A stretch of DNA of 64,000 bases, from positions 186,001-250,000 of the forward strand of contig NZ_BMVG01000005.1 in the NCBI RefSeq assembly GCF_014650595.1, read 5' to 3'. The notes beneath the pieces are model-generated. The model saw only the letters and a program-made list of their open reading frames with translations. It was not told the origin of the DNA and made no database searches. Positions 52,877-60,188 of this stretch are shown here, piece after piece; position 1 is the stretch's first letter; each line of letters begins with the position of its first letter. The DNA is from Streptomyces alanosinicus. Lineage in GTDB: Bacteria > Actinomycetota > Actinomycetes > Streptomycetales > Streptomycetaceae. The position numbers and the translations under genes were made by a program.

Positions 52877-53565
52877 CGGCGACGAACGGCGGGGCGCCGG
52901 TGGACGACGCGGCCGGCGCGGACCCCGCGGACGGACGCGGCGGGCACCGGCCGGCCGAGGGCGACCGAGCCGGCGGCGCGGCGCCCGCGACCGGCGGGGA
53001 CACCGACCCCGCCACGGCCGCCGGAAGCAGCGCCCCCACCGCTGACGGTGCCGACGGCGGCCGCCAGGACACCGTCGCCGCGGTGGTCCGGCAGTGGCGG
53101 ACCGTGCACCCCGAACTGGACACCGGGCCCATGGAGGTCATCGGCCGGATCAACCGCTGCGCCGCGCTGCTCCAGCAGGCCGAGGACGCGCCGCTGCGCC
53201 GGGCCGGCCTCAGCCGTCCCGAGTTCGACCTGCTGGGTGCGCTGCGCCGCACCGGCCACGAGCTGACCCCGGGGGAGCTGGCCCGGGAGACCTTCTCCTC
53301 CGGGGCCGCCGTCACCAAGCGCCTCAAGCAGCTGGCCGAACGGGGGCTGGTCGAGCGGCGCGGCGACACCCGTGACCGCCGGGTCGCCCATCTCCGGCTC
53401 ACCGACGCCGGCCGCGACCTGGTCGACGGCATCCTCCCCGAGCAGCTCGCCTACGAGACCGCCGTACTGTCCGTCCTCGCGCCCGAGGGCCAGGACGAAC
53501 TGGCCGTCCTGCTGGCCGAGTTGCTCGGCCGGCTGGAGGGCCGGATGGGCGCGCTGCGGGCGTAG
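52873..53565 (+). CDS. MarR-family regulator with disordered N-terminal extension
   Basis: A 230-aa repressor. The first 65 residues are Gly/Ala/Asp/Thr-rich and probably unstructured. The MarR winged helix follows: LRRAGLSRPEFDLLGALRRT, LARETFSSGAAVTKRLKQLA, ERRGDTRDRRVAHLRLTDAG. The ATG overlaps the exporter stop, so both are made together, and the palindrome upstream of the exporter is its likely site. MarR proteins of such operons are released by phenolic or drug ligands. The extension is longer than usual for the family, and a later start such as the V or M near residue 90 would cut into the DNA-binding fold. Confidence 0.9.
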   Translation: MTATNGGAPVDDAAGADPADGRGGHRPAEGDRAGGAAPATGGDTDPATAAGSSAPTADGADGGRQDTVAAVVRQWRTVHPELDTGPMEVIGRINRCAALLQQAEDAPLRRAGLSRPEFDLLGALRRTGHELTPGELARETFSSGAAVTKRLKQLAERGLVERRGDTRDRRVAHLRLTDAGRDLVDGILPEQLAYETAVLSVLAPEGQDELAVLLAELLGRLEGRMGALRA

Positions 53566-53771
53566 GGGGCGCGGGTGGCGACGAGCGGCTCCGGCTCCCG
53601 GCGGGAAGCCGTGCGGGAACGCCGTCCCGGTCAGCCGGGCATTACGGTGGGACACGAGGACGGCCGTGCGGTGCAGTCCTGGACAGCTCTCCACCACACC
53701 GGAGGTCTTCACCGGAGGTCTTCGCCATGATCAAGCCCGGCCGGCGTTGACAACGCTCGTGATCAATACAT

Positions 53772-54164
53772 CTAGATGCCCGGCCGATAGCGCATCGGAT
53801 GGTCCGCCGGGACCTCCACCAGGGCGATGCGGGTGCCGTCCGGGTCGGTGATCCACATCTCGATCAGGCCCCATGGCTCCTTCACCGGCGGCCGGACGAC
53901 GTCGACGCCCTTCGCGTCCAGTTCCTTGTGCGCGGCCGTGACGTCGTCGACCTGCAGCCACAGCCGGACCGGGGGCGAGGGCGGGGTCTCGGAGCGCCCG
54001 GAGACCTCCAGGAAGCCGCCGCCGAGGAAGTAGACCGTTCCGCGCTCGGGCCCCGTACCGAACTCGCGGTAGACGGACAGGCCCAGCTTCTCGCCGTAGA
54101 AGGTCCGGGAGCGCTCGGGGTCGGTGGGGGTGAGCAGCGTCCGGCTGCTGAGTACATGCACCAT
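53772..54164 (-). CDS. VOC-family (glyoxalase/bleomycin-resistance fold) protein
   Basis: A 130-aa protein with two beta-alpha-beta-beta-beta units: VLSSRTLLTPTDPERSRTFY, EKLGLSVYREFG, VRLWLQVDDVTAAHKELDAK, and the end LIEMWITDPDGTRIALVEVP. Fold members are metal-dependent lyases, dioxygenases or binding proteins. The metal ligands here would include the Glu of ALVEVP; the N-terminal His of VHVL is a candidate. No ribosome site precedes the ATG at 54164, because MITE-like element D begins only 12 bases upstream. Expression may depend on a promoter inside that element or on leaderless translation. Confidence 0.82.
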   Translation of the reverse strand: MVHVLSSRTLLTPTDPERSRTFYGEKLGLSVYREFGTGPERGTVYFLGGGFLEVSGRSETPPSPPVRLWLQVDDVTAAHKELDAKGVDVVRPPVKEPWGLIEMWITDPDGTRIALVEVPADHPMRYRPGI

Positions 54165-54175
54165 GCAGGCGGAGC

Positions 54176-54403
54176 CTAGGGCCTGTCCGGCGGATCCTGT
54201 CGCAGACGCGGGGGGCGGCGCGCCCCTCTGCGGCGTTGTCGTCACTCGCCGACTCCCCCACGCTCGACTCCGCTCGCGCGGGGGGACCCCCACCGCGTCG
54301 ACTCCCTCCTCCGCCTTGCCGCTGGACGCACCGACCCCCGCTCACCTGCGCCGATGAGGCACCGTCACTTTCCCGCGACCTGATCCGCCGGAAAGGCCCT
54401 AGT
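54176..54403. mobile_element. MITE-like element D with CTAG ends in a divergent promoter region
   Basis: CTAGGGCCTGTCCGGCGGAT at 54176 faces ATCCGCCGGAAAGGCCCTAG at 54384-54403, with one mismatch over 21 bases. The 228-base body lacks a gene and shares GCGGCGTTGTCGTC, CTCGCGCGGGGG, GTCGACTCC and TCCTCCGCCTTGC with element A. It fills most of the 292-base gap between the divergent VOC and GNAT genes. Confidence 0.85.
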
Positions 54404-54456
54404 GGCAGGGTTACTCTCGACCCTGGCTGAGCCACGCCGAGATCGGAGACCGCCGC

Positions 54457-54996
54457 ATGGAAACCCCCGCCACCGGACCCAGCTTCCGGGACGCCACCGA
54501 CGCCGACGTCGACGCGCTGGTCGCGCTGATCGAGTCGGCCTATCGCGGGGACGCCAGCCGGGCCGGGTGGACGACCGAGGCGGACATCCTGGACGGCCAG
54601 CGTACGGACCCCGAGGGCGTGCTGGAGGTGATCAAGGCGCCCGACAGCCGGCTGCTGATCGTGGAGCAGGACGGCCGGACCGTCGCCTGCTGCCAGCTCG
54701 AACACCGCGGCGACCACGCCTACTTCGGCATGTTCGCGGTCAGCCCCGCCCTGCAGGGCGCCGGCCTCGGCCGGAAGGTCATGGCCGAGGCCGAGCGCCG
54801 GGTGCGCGAGATCTGGGGCGTCACCGAGATGCGCATGACGGTGATCTCCGTACGGGAGGACCTGATCGCCTGGTACGAGCGCCGTGGCTATCGCCGTACG
54901 GGACAGATGTCGCCCTTCCCGTACGGTGAGGAGCGCTTCGGGATCCCGCGCCGCGCCGACCTGCAGTTCGAGCTGCTGGTCAAGAAGCTCGGCTGA
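54457..54996 (+). CDS. GNAT-family N-acetyltransferase
   Basis: A 179-aa acetyltransferase. It begins PSFRDATDADVDALVALIES. The acetyl-CoA-binding motif A is YFGMFAVSPALQGAGLGRKV at about residues 89-108, and motif B is VREDLIAWYERRGYRRTG. It transfers acetyl from acetyl-CoA to an unknown amine. GGAG lies 9 bases before the ATG. The promoter region immediately upstream was altered by MITE-like element D, which ends 53 bases before the start. A short stem (CAGGGT/ACCCTG) lies between the element and the gene. Confidence 0.9.
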   Translation: METPATGPSFRDATDADVDALVALIESAYRGDASRAGWTTEADILDGQRTDPEGVLEVIKAPDSRLLIVEQDGRTVACCQLEHRGDHAYFGMFAVSPALQGAGLGRKVMAEAERRVREIWGVTEMRMTVISVREDLIAWYERRGYRRTGQMSPFPYGEERFGIPRRADLQFELLVKKLG

Positions 54997-55031
54997 GGGT
55001 TCGCGGGTGACTGCCCGGCGGTGCGCGGCCC

Positions 55032-55715
55032 CTACGCCATGAAGCGGGCCGTGCGTTTGATCTCCGGGAAGTCGGTCGTCGCGCCGTCCAGCTCCAGGGC
55101 GCGCACCAGCCGCAGATGATCGTGGGTGTTGACGACCCACGCGATGATCCGCAGCCCGGCCGCGCGCGCCTGCTCGACGACCTCCAGGGTGATCCGGCGG
55201 ATGTCGAGGCAGACGGTCGTCGCGCCCACGGCGGCCGCGCGCTCGGCCACCTCCGGGCCGTAGCGGTCCGCGATCAGCGCCGTGCGCACGCCGGGCACCA
55301 GCCGGGTGATCTCGGTGATCGCCTCGTCGTGGAACGAGGACACCTCCACGCGCCCGACCAGATCGCGCTCGTGCATCACCGCCGCCAGCGCGCGGGCCAC
55401 CGCCACGTCCGTGATCCCGGCCTGCACCGGGAGCCGCACCGCGTCCAGGACCTCCTCGAACACCGGCACCCGCGCCCCGTGCCCCGCGTCCAGGGAGCGC
55501 AGCTCGGCGAGGGTCTTGTCGGCGATCGCCCCGGTGCCGTCGGTCGTACGGTCCACTTCCGCGTCGTGCATGACGACCAGGGCGCCGTCCTTGCTCAGCT
55601 GCAGATCGAGTTCGATGGCGTCGAGACCGGCCTCCTGTGCGGCGACGAAGGAACGAAGGGTGTTCTCGGGTGCGACGCCCATGACCCCGCGGTGACCGAT
55701 GGTAAGAAAGTTCAA
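55032..55715 (-). CDS. Glycerophosphodiester phosphodiesterase
   Basis: A 227-aa GDPD-family enzyme of TIM-barrel fold that hydrolyses glycerophosphodiesters to glycerol-3-phosphate and an alcohol. Catalytic and metal residues are visible: HRG at residues 8-10, PENT at 16-19, ELDLQLSKDG with Glu35 and Asp37, MHDAEVDRTTDG with His50, and the terminal block IIAWVVNTHDHL. There is no signal peptide, so it acts in the cytoplasm. ATG at 55715. It is convergent with the GNAT gene. Confidence 0.93.
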   Translation of the reverse strand: MNFLTIGHRGVMGVAPENTLRSFVAAQEAGLDAIELDLQLSKDGALVVMHDAEVDRTTDGTGAIADKTLAELRSLDAGHGARVPVFEEVLDAVRLPVQAGITDVAVARALAAVMHERDLVGRVEVSSFHDEAITEITRLVPGVRTALIADRYGPEVAERAAAVGATTVCLDIRRITLEVVEQARAAGLRIIAWVVNTHDHLRLVRALELDGATTDFPEIKRTARFMA

Positions 55716-56174
55716 GGTTCGACTCGCTTCCGTCGACGGCGGCTCGGCACGCGCGGGACGGGCGGACCCCGTCGTCCGTGCGAGCAGAGTCGCAGCCTAA
55801 TGGCCGGGACCCACGATGAACCCGCACGTGCATGAGGCATCCGGGGCGTGGCGGGCTCTCAGCTGGCCGATATGCGCCTCCATGTCACCCGGGCGTGGGC
55901 GCGTCCTCCTCGCCTTGACATCTGCCGGGCAACCCCTTGAACACGCCACGGCACCCGCGTGACCACCCCGCACCGAGGGCGTGACCGCTCGGGGGAGCGC
56001 CGCGCGTGAACGCGGGTCATCGCCGACGGAAGTGAGCGTCGTCACGGTAGACGGCAGGAAAAACATCGGTGACCAAGCGGCTCGGCAGAATATTTTCTCG
56101 TACAGCCTCTTGATGGCGGAAACCGGGTATGCATACGGTGTCCATACGCGAGGTTCTCCCGTGGAGGATGGGAC
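55716..56174. promoter_or_regulatory. Long leader and promoter region of the DUF6421 operon
   Basis: No gene is recognised in these 459 bases. Near the right end TTGATG (56110) stands 16-17 bases before CATACG, a plausible promoter. The 10-base palindrome GTATGCATAC (56127-56136) overlaps it. GGAGGA at 56163 is the ribosome site. An AT-rich patch, AGAATATTTTCTCG, lies at about 56089. Confidence 0.5.
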
Positions 56175-57572
56175 ATGACGGAAATTCTTGTGCAGGCGGC
56201 TACGGAGGGGCGGATTCCTTCGTCGACCAGGGTGGTCGAGCACCCGGCCTGGCCGGTGCTCAAGGATGCCGTGGAGCAGATCCGGCCATGGCAGTCGAAG
56301 GACGGATCGATCGACTTCGACGCCGAGGGCGCACCGGCCAAGGCGGACGCCGAGGCCGCCGTACGGCGTGTCGTCGACGCGGTGGAGCTGCTCTCGCCGC
56401 TGCTCCCGCACGACGAGGCCTACCACCGGGCCCTGGTGAAGGATCTGCGGCGCTGGGCCGAGGGCGGCTTCGAGGCGCCGGACTTCCTGGACTCCCTGCT
56501 GGCCTTCCAGCCCGCCGCGCAGCGCGCGGACGGCCTGCAGCACCTGGTCGTCTTCCCGATGTACACGCAGAACGGCAACCCGGACCGCAATCTGGAGGCG
56601 GTCGTGCTGCGCATGGTCTGGCCGGAGTGGCTGGCCGAGCTGGAGCGCACCCGCTACGACAACCCGCTGTTCTGCGGCATCACCTTCGAGGACTTCACGT
56701 CCGGCTATGACACCAACTCCGCGGTCCTGTTCCCGGAGACGATCGCCGTACGCGAAGCGCCGGAACGTTTCTCCTGGGGCGGCATCTTCTGCGACCGCGA
56801 GGCCGCCCGCTTCCGCCGGGTGACCGACGCCGCCGTGGACATCCTGGGCCTTGAGCTGCCCGAGGACATCGCCGCGATGGTCCACGACCAGAAGCGCTGC
56901 GAGGAGGCCTTCGTGCTGTGGGACATGGTCCACGACCGCACCCACAGCCATGGCGACCTGCCGTTCGACCCGTTCATGATCAAGCAGCGCCAGCCGTTCT
57001 GGATGTACGGCCTGGAGGAGCTGCGCTGTGACCTCACCGCCTTCAAGGAGGCCGTGAAGCTGCAGGGCGACGGTGTCCCGCAGGCCCGTGACGTGCAGTA
57101 CGCGGTGCTCTTCGACCGGATGTTCCGCTTCCCGGTCACCGGTGACCGCGTCCGCAACTACGACGGCCTCGGCGGCCAGCTGCTCTTCGCCTACCTGCAC
57201 AAGCACGACGTGCTGCGCTGGACCGACAACAAGCTCGCCATCGACTGGGAGCGCGCCCCGCAGGTCACCAACCAGCTGTGCGCCGAGATCGAGAAGCTCT
57301 ACAAGGACGGCATCGACCGCCCGAAGCTGGTGCACTGGTTCGCCGGCTACGAGCTGGTCGCGACCTACCTCTCCCCGCACCCCGGCTCCACCTGGGCCAA
57401 GGGCCCGGACGCCCTCGACCTGACCCAGCCGCCGCGCAAGCTCGTGGACGACGTGCTTCCGGACGAGTTTCCGCTCAGCATGTTCTACGAGGCCCTGTCC
57501 AAGAAGCTGAAGAATGTGATCGCCTCCACCAAGGGCATCACGGCGGACAGCGCCGAGCCGGTCGCCGCGTGA
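56175..57572 (+). CDS. DUF6421 family protein
   Basis: A 465-aa soluble protein. Conserved stretches include HLVVFPMYTQNGNPDRNLEA, NPLFCGITFEDFTSGYDTNS, EEAFVLWDMVHDRTHSHGDL and WFAGYELVATYLSPHPGSTW. The His-rich DMVHDRTHSHGD and HWF motifs suggest a metal-binding or catalytic site. It heads an operon with an SDR and a PLP-dependent lyase, a combination seen widely in streptomycetes, so the three probably share a pathway, perhaps oxidation then aldol cleavage of a small hydroxy compound. The reaction is not known. GGAGGA lies 7 bases before the ATG. Confidence 0.82.
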   Translation: MTEILVQAATEGRIPSSTRVVEHPAWPVLKDAVEQIRPWQSKDGSIDFDAEGAPAKADAEAAVRRVVDAVELLSPLLPHDEAYHRALVKDLRRWAEGGFEAPDFLDSLLAFQPAAQRADGLQHLVVFPMYTQNGNPDRNLEAVVLRMVWPEWLAELERTRYDNPLFCGITFEDFTSGYDTNSAVLFPETIAVREAPERFSWGGIFCDREAARFRRVTDAAVDILGLELPEDIAAMVHDQKRCEEAFVLWDMVHDRTHSHGDLPFDPFMIKQRQPFWMYGLEELRCDLTAFKEAVKLQGDGVPQARDVQYAVLFDRMFRFPVTGDRVRNYDGLGGQLLFAYLHKHDVLRWTDNKLAIDWERAPQVTNQLCAEIEKLYKDGIDRPKLVHWFAGYELVATYLSPHPGSTWAKGPDALDLTQPPRKLVDDVLPDEFPLSMFYEALSKKLKNVIASTKGITADSAEPVAA

Positions 57573-57610
57573 GCGACCGCGGCCGGAACATCAGTCAAGA
57601 GGGGAAGAAC

Positions 57611-58360
57611 GTGGCGAACAACGGGTCTCTCAGTGGTGCGGTGATCGCGGTGGCCGGCGCGGGCGGACCCGCCGGACGCGCGGCACTGATGCGCCTGGCC
57701 GAGGCCGGCGCGACCGTCGTCGGGGCGGACAACGACCCGCAGCGCCTGTCGGAGGCCGTGGACGCGGCCCGTTACGCCTCCGGTGGCGCCACCGTCACCG
57801 GTGACACGGTGGATCTGCTCGATCTGCAGTCCACCCGGGACTGGGCCGCCCACATCGAGAAGGACTTCGGGCGTGTCGACGGCCTCGTCCATCTGGTCGG
57901 CGGCTGGCGCGGCAGCGAGACGTTCACGAAGACCAGCCTGGACGACTGGGACTTCCTGGAGCTGCTGCTCGTCAAGACCGTGCAGCACACCTCCCTCGCC
58001 TTCCACGAGGCGCTGCAGCGCAGCGAGCGCGGCCGGTACGTCCTGATCAGCGCGGCGGGCGCGAGCAATCCCACCGCGAGCAACGCCGCCTATGCCGCGG
58101 CGAAGGCCGCCGCCGAGGCGTGGACGCTCGCCCTGGCCGATTACTTCCGCAAGGCAGGGGGTCCCGAGGGGCCGACGTCGGCGGCTGCCATCCTGGTGGT
58201 GAAGGCGCTGGTGCACGATGCCATGCGCGCCGAACGACCCAACGCGAAGTTCGCGGGCTTCACGGACGTCAAGGACCTGGCCGAGGCCATCGAGGGCGTC
58301 TGGAGCAAGACCGCCGCCGAAGTGAACGGACACCGCCTGTGGCTGACCGAGAAGCCGTGA
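57611..58360 (+). CDS. Short-chain dehydrogenase/reductase
   Basis: A 249-aa SDR. The cofactor motif VAVAGAGGPAGRAAL is near residues 11-25 (Gly-rich, variant GxGGPxG), acidic D-D at about 43-44 suggests NAD(H), and VHLVGGWRG replaces NNAG. The catalytic Ser is in LISAAGASNP and the Tyr/Lys motif is AYAAAKAAAE. GTG at 57611 has GAGGGGAAG upstream. It lies 38 bases after the DUF6421 gene, and its stop overlaps the GTG of the PLP lyase. The substrate is unknown; the operon suggests a hydroxy-acid or amino-alcohol. Confidence 0.88.
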   Translation: MANNGSLSGAVIAVAGAGGPAGRAALMRLAEAGATVVGADNDPQRLSEAVDAARYASGGATVTGDTVDLLDLQSTRDWAAHIEKDFGRVDGLVHLVGGWRGSETFTKTSLDDWDFLELLLVKTVQHTSLAFHEALQRSERGRYVLISAAGASNPTASNAAYAAAKAAAEAWTLALADYFRKAGGPEGPTSAAAILVVKALVHDAMRAERPNAKFAGFTDVKDLAEAIEGVWSKTAAEVNGHRLWLTEKP

Positions 58361-59427
58361 ACCCTCCCAGGACCGACGCGCGTCGCCATCACGACCCGCA
58401 CGTTCGCGGTTTCGCAAGCGACAACTACGCCGGAGCCCACCCCGAGGTGCTGGCCGCCCTGGCCCTGGCCAACGGCGGCCATCAGGTGGCCTATGGCGAG
58501 GACGAGTACACCGAGAACCTCCAGCGGATCATCCGCGGCCATTTCGGCTCCACCGCGGAGGCCTTCCCGGTCTTCAACGGCACCGGCGCGAACGTCGTCG
58601 CGCTCCAGGCGGTCACCGACCGCTGGGGCGCGGTGATCTGCGCCGAGAGCGCGCACATCAACGTCGACGAGGGCGGCGCGCCCGAGCGCATGGGCGGTCT
58701 GAAGCTGCTCACCGTCCCCACGCCCGACGGCAAGCTCACCCCCGAGCTGATCGACCGGCAGGCCTACGGCTGGGAGGACGAGCACCGCGCGATGCCGCAG
58801 GTCGTCTCGATCACCCAGTCCACGGAGCTGGGCACGCTCTACACGCCCGCGGAGATCCGCGCGATCTGCGAGCACGCCCACGCCCACGGCATGAGGGTGC
58901 ATCTGGACGGCTCCCGGATAGCCAACGCGGCCGCCTCCCTGAACGTGCCCATGCGGACGTTCACCAACGCGGTCGGCGTCGACATCCTGTCGCTGGGCGG
59001 GACCAAGAACGGCGCCGTCTTCGGTGAGGCCGTCGTGGTCATCAACCAGGACGCGGTGCGCAAGATGAAGCACCTGCGCAAGATGTCGATGCAGCTGGCC
59101 TCCAAGATGCGGTTCGTGTCGGTGCAGTTGGAGGCGCTGCTGGCGAAGGACCTGTGGCTGCGCAACGCCCGGCACGCCAACGAGATGGCCCAGCGGCTGG
59201 CCGAGGGCGTGCGCGCGGTGCACGGTGTGGAGATCCTCTACCCGGTGCAGGCCAACGGCGTCTTCGCGAAGCTTCCGCACGACGTGAGCGAGCGGCTGCA
59301 GCAGCGCTTCCGCTTCTACTTCTGGGACGAGGCGGCCGGAGTGGTGCGCTGGATGTGCTCCTTCGACACCACGGAGGAGGACATCGACACCTTCGTGGCC
59401 GCGGTCAAGGAGGAGATGGCGCACTAG
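58357..59427 (+). CDS. PLP-dependent threonine aldolase / beta-eliminating lyase family protein
   Basis: A 356-aa fold-type-I PLP enzyme. It has FASDNYAGAHPEVLAALALA at the start, GTGANVVALQA for phosphate binding, AHINVDEGGAPE stacking, DGSRIANA with the PLP Asp, and the Schiff-base Lys217 in LSLGGTKNGA. These match low-specificity threonine aldolases, which cleave beta-hydroxy-alpha-amino acids to glycine and an aldehyde. The GTG at 58357 overlaps the SDR stop (GTGA), so it is co-translated. In this operon the SDR could act on the aldehyde or the hydroxy group. Confidence 0.9.
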   Translation: MNPPRTDARRHHDPHVRGFASDNYAGAHPEVLAALALANGGHQVAYGEDEYTENLQRIIRGHFGSTAEAFPVFNGTGANVVALQAVTDRWGAVICAESAHINVDEGGAPERMGGLKLLTVPTPDGKLTPELIDRQAYGWEDEHRAMPQVVSITQSTELGTLYTPAEIRAICEHAHAHGMRVHLDGSRIANAAASLNVPMRTFTNAVGVDILSLGGTKNGAVFGEAVVVINQDAVRKMKHLRKMSMQLASKMRFVSVQLEALLAKDLWLRNARHANEMAQRLAEGVRAVHGVEILYPVQANGVFAKLPHDVSERLQQRFRFYFWDEAAGVVRWMCSFDTTEEDIDTFVAAVKEEMAH

Positions 59428-59444
59428 CGCCAGCCCCGAGCATT

Positions 59445-59502
59445 GCATAGGTATGCGGTCACCCGAAAAGTCATTGACTGTCGGGTGATCGCATTCCTAT
59501 GC
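59445..59502. promoter_or_regulatory. 21-base inverted repeat upstream of the transglutaminase-like gene
   Basis: GCATAGGTATGCGGTCACCC (from 59445) faces GGGTGATCGCATTCCTATGC (to 59502) around a 16-base loop, with two mismatches over 21-base arms. Each arm also contains a smaller GCAT..ATGC dyad. It starts 18 bases after the lyase stop and ends 9 bases before the next ATG. It could be a terminator-attenuator or a pair of operators. Confidence 0.7.
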
Positions 59503-59511
59503 TCTGCGGGC

Positions 59512-60105
59512 ATGGAGCTGATCCAGAACACCGCTGACCTTTCCGCCTACTTGGCTGCCGACGAGGCCATCGACCATCACCATCCCGTGGTGAGGGAAAC
59601 AGCCGCCAAGCTGGCCGCAGAGGCAGCCGACTCGTATGCCTATGCGCGGGCCGCCTTCGACTTCGTACGCGACGCCATCCCGCACTCCGCGGACGTCGGG
59701 GATCCGCGCGTCACCTGGCGCGCCTCCGACGTGCTGGCCCTGGGTACCGGTATCTGCTACGCCAAGGCCCATGCGCTGACCGCCCTGCTGCGCGCCGAGG
59801 ACATCCCCACGGCCCTGTGCTACCAACGGCTGGCGCACGACGACGGCGCCGGCCATGCCGTGCACGGTCTGGTCGCCGTCCGCTTCCACGGCGCCTGGCA
59901 CCGTCAGGACCCGCGCGGGAACAAACCCGGCGTGGACGCCCGCTTCTCCCTGGACGGCGAGCGGCTCGCCTGGATCCCCGACCCCGCGGCCGGCGAGGCG
60001 GACCATCCCGTCCTGTACGCCGCACCGCACCCGCGCGTTCTCGACGCGCTGAAGGCGGCCCCGGACCGGTCGCACCTGTGGAAGACGCTCCCCGACACGC
60101 TCTGA
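59512..60105 (+). CDS. Transglutaminase-like cysteine peptidase-fold protein
   Basis: A 197-aa protein. The transglutaminase-like core is GTGICYAKAHALTALLRAED with Cys82, then HAVHGLVAVRF with His118, and WHRQDPRGNK with Asp133, giving a complete Cys-His-Asp triad. It is cytoplasmic, without a signal. Family members act as peptidases or transamidases. ATG at 59512 was chosen because the inverted repeat ends just before it and it matches the family start (MELIQNTADLSAYL). It follows the DUF6421 operon on the same strand, but the hairpin suggests separate or attenuated expression. Confidence 0.85.
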   Translation: MELIQNTADLSAYLAADEAIDHHHPVVRETAAKLAAEAADSYAYARAAFDFVRDAIPHSADVGDPRVTWRASDVLALGTGICYAKAHALTALLRAEDIPTALCYQRLAHDDGAGHAVHGLVAVRFHGAWHRQDPRGNKPGVDARFSLDGERLAWIPDPAAGEADHPVLYAAPHPRVLDALKAAPDRSHLWKTLPDTL

Positions 60106-60188
60106 GGCCGGTCGGGCCGTCCCGGACGGGGCATGCCGTCCCCACCCCGCCTGTCGCCGTCCCGATCGCACTCGCTAATCTCCCCGCC

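Noticed and set aside
53698-53723. Tandem 13-base repeat ACCGGAGGTCTTC after the MarR gene
   Set aside because: Only two copies, no dyad and no gene start nearby; probably a chance duplication. Too weak to list as a site.
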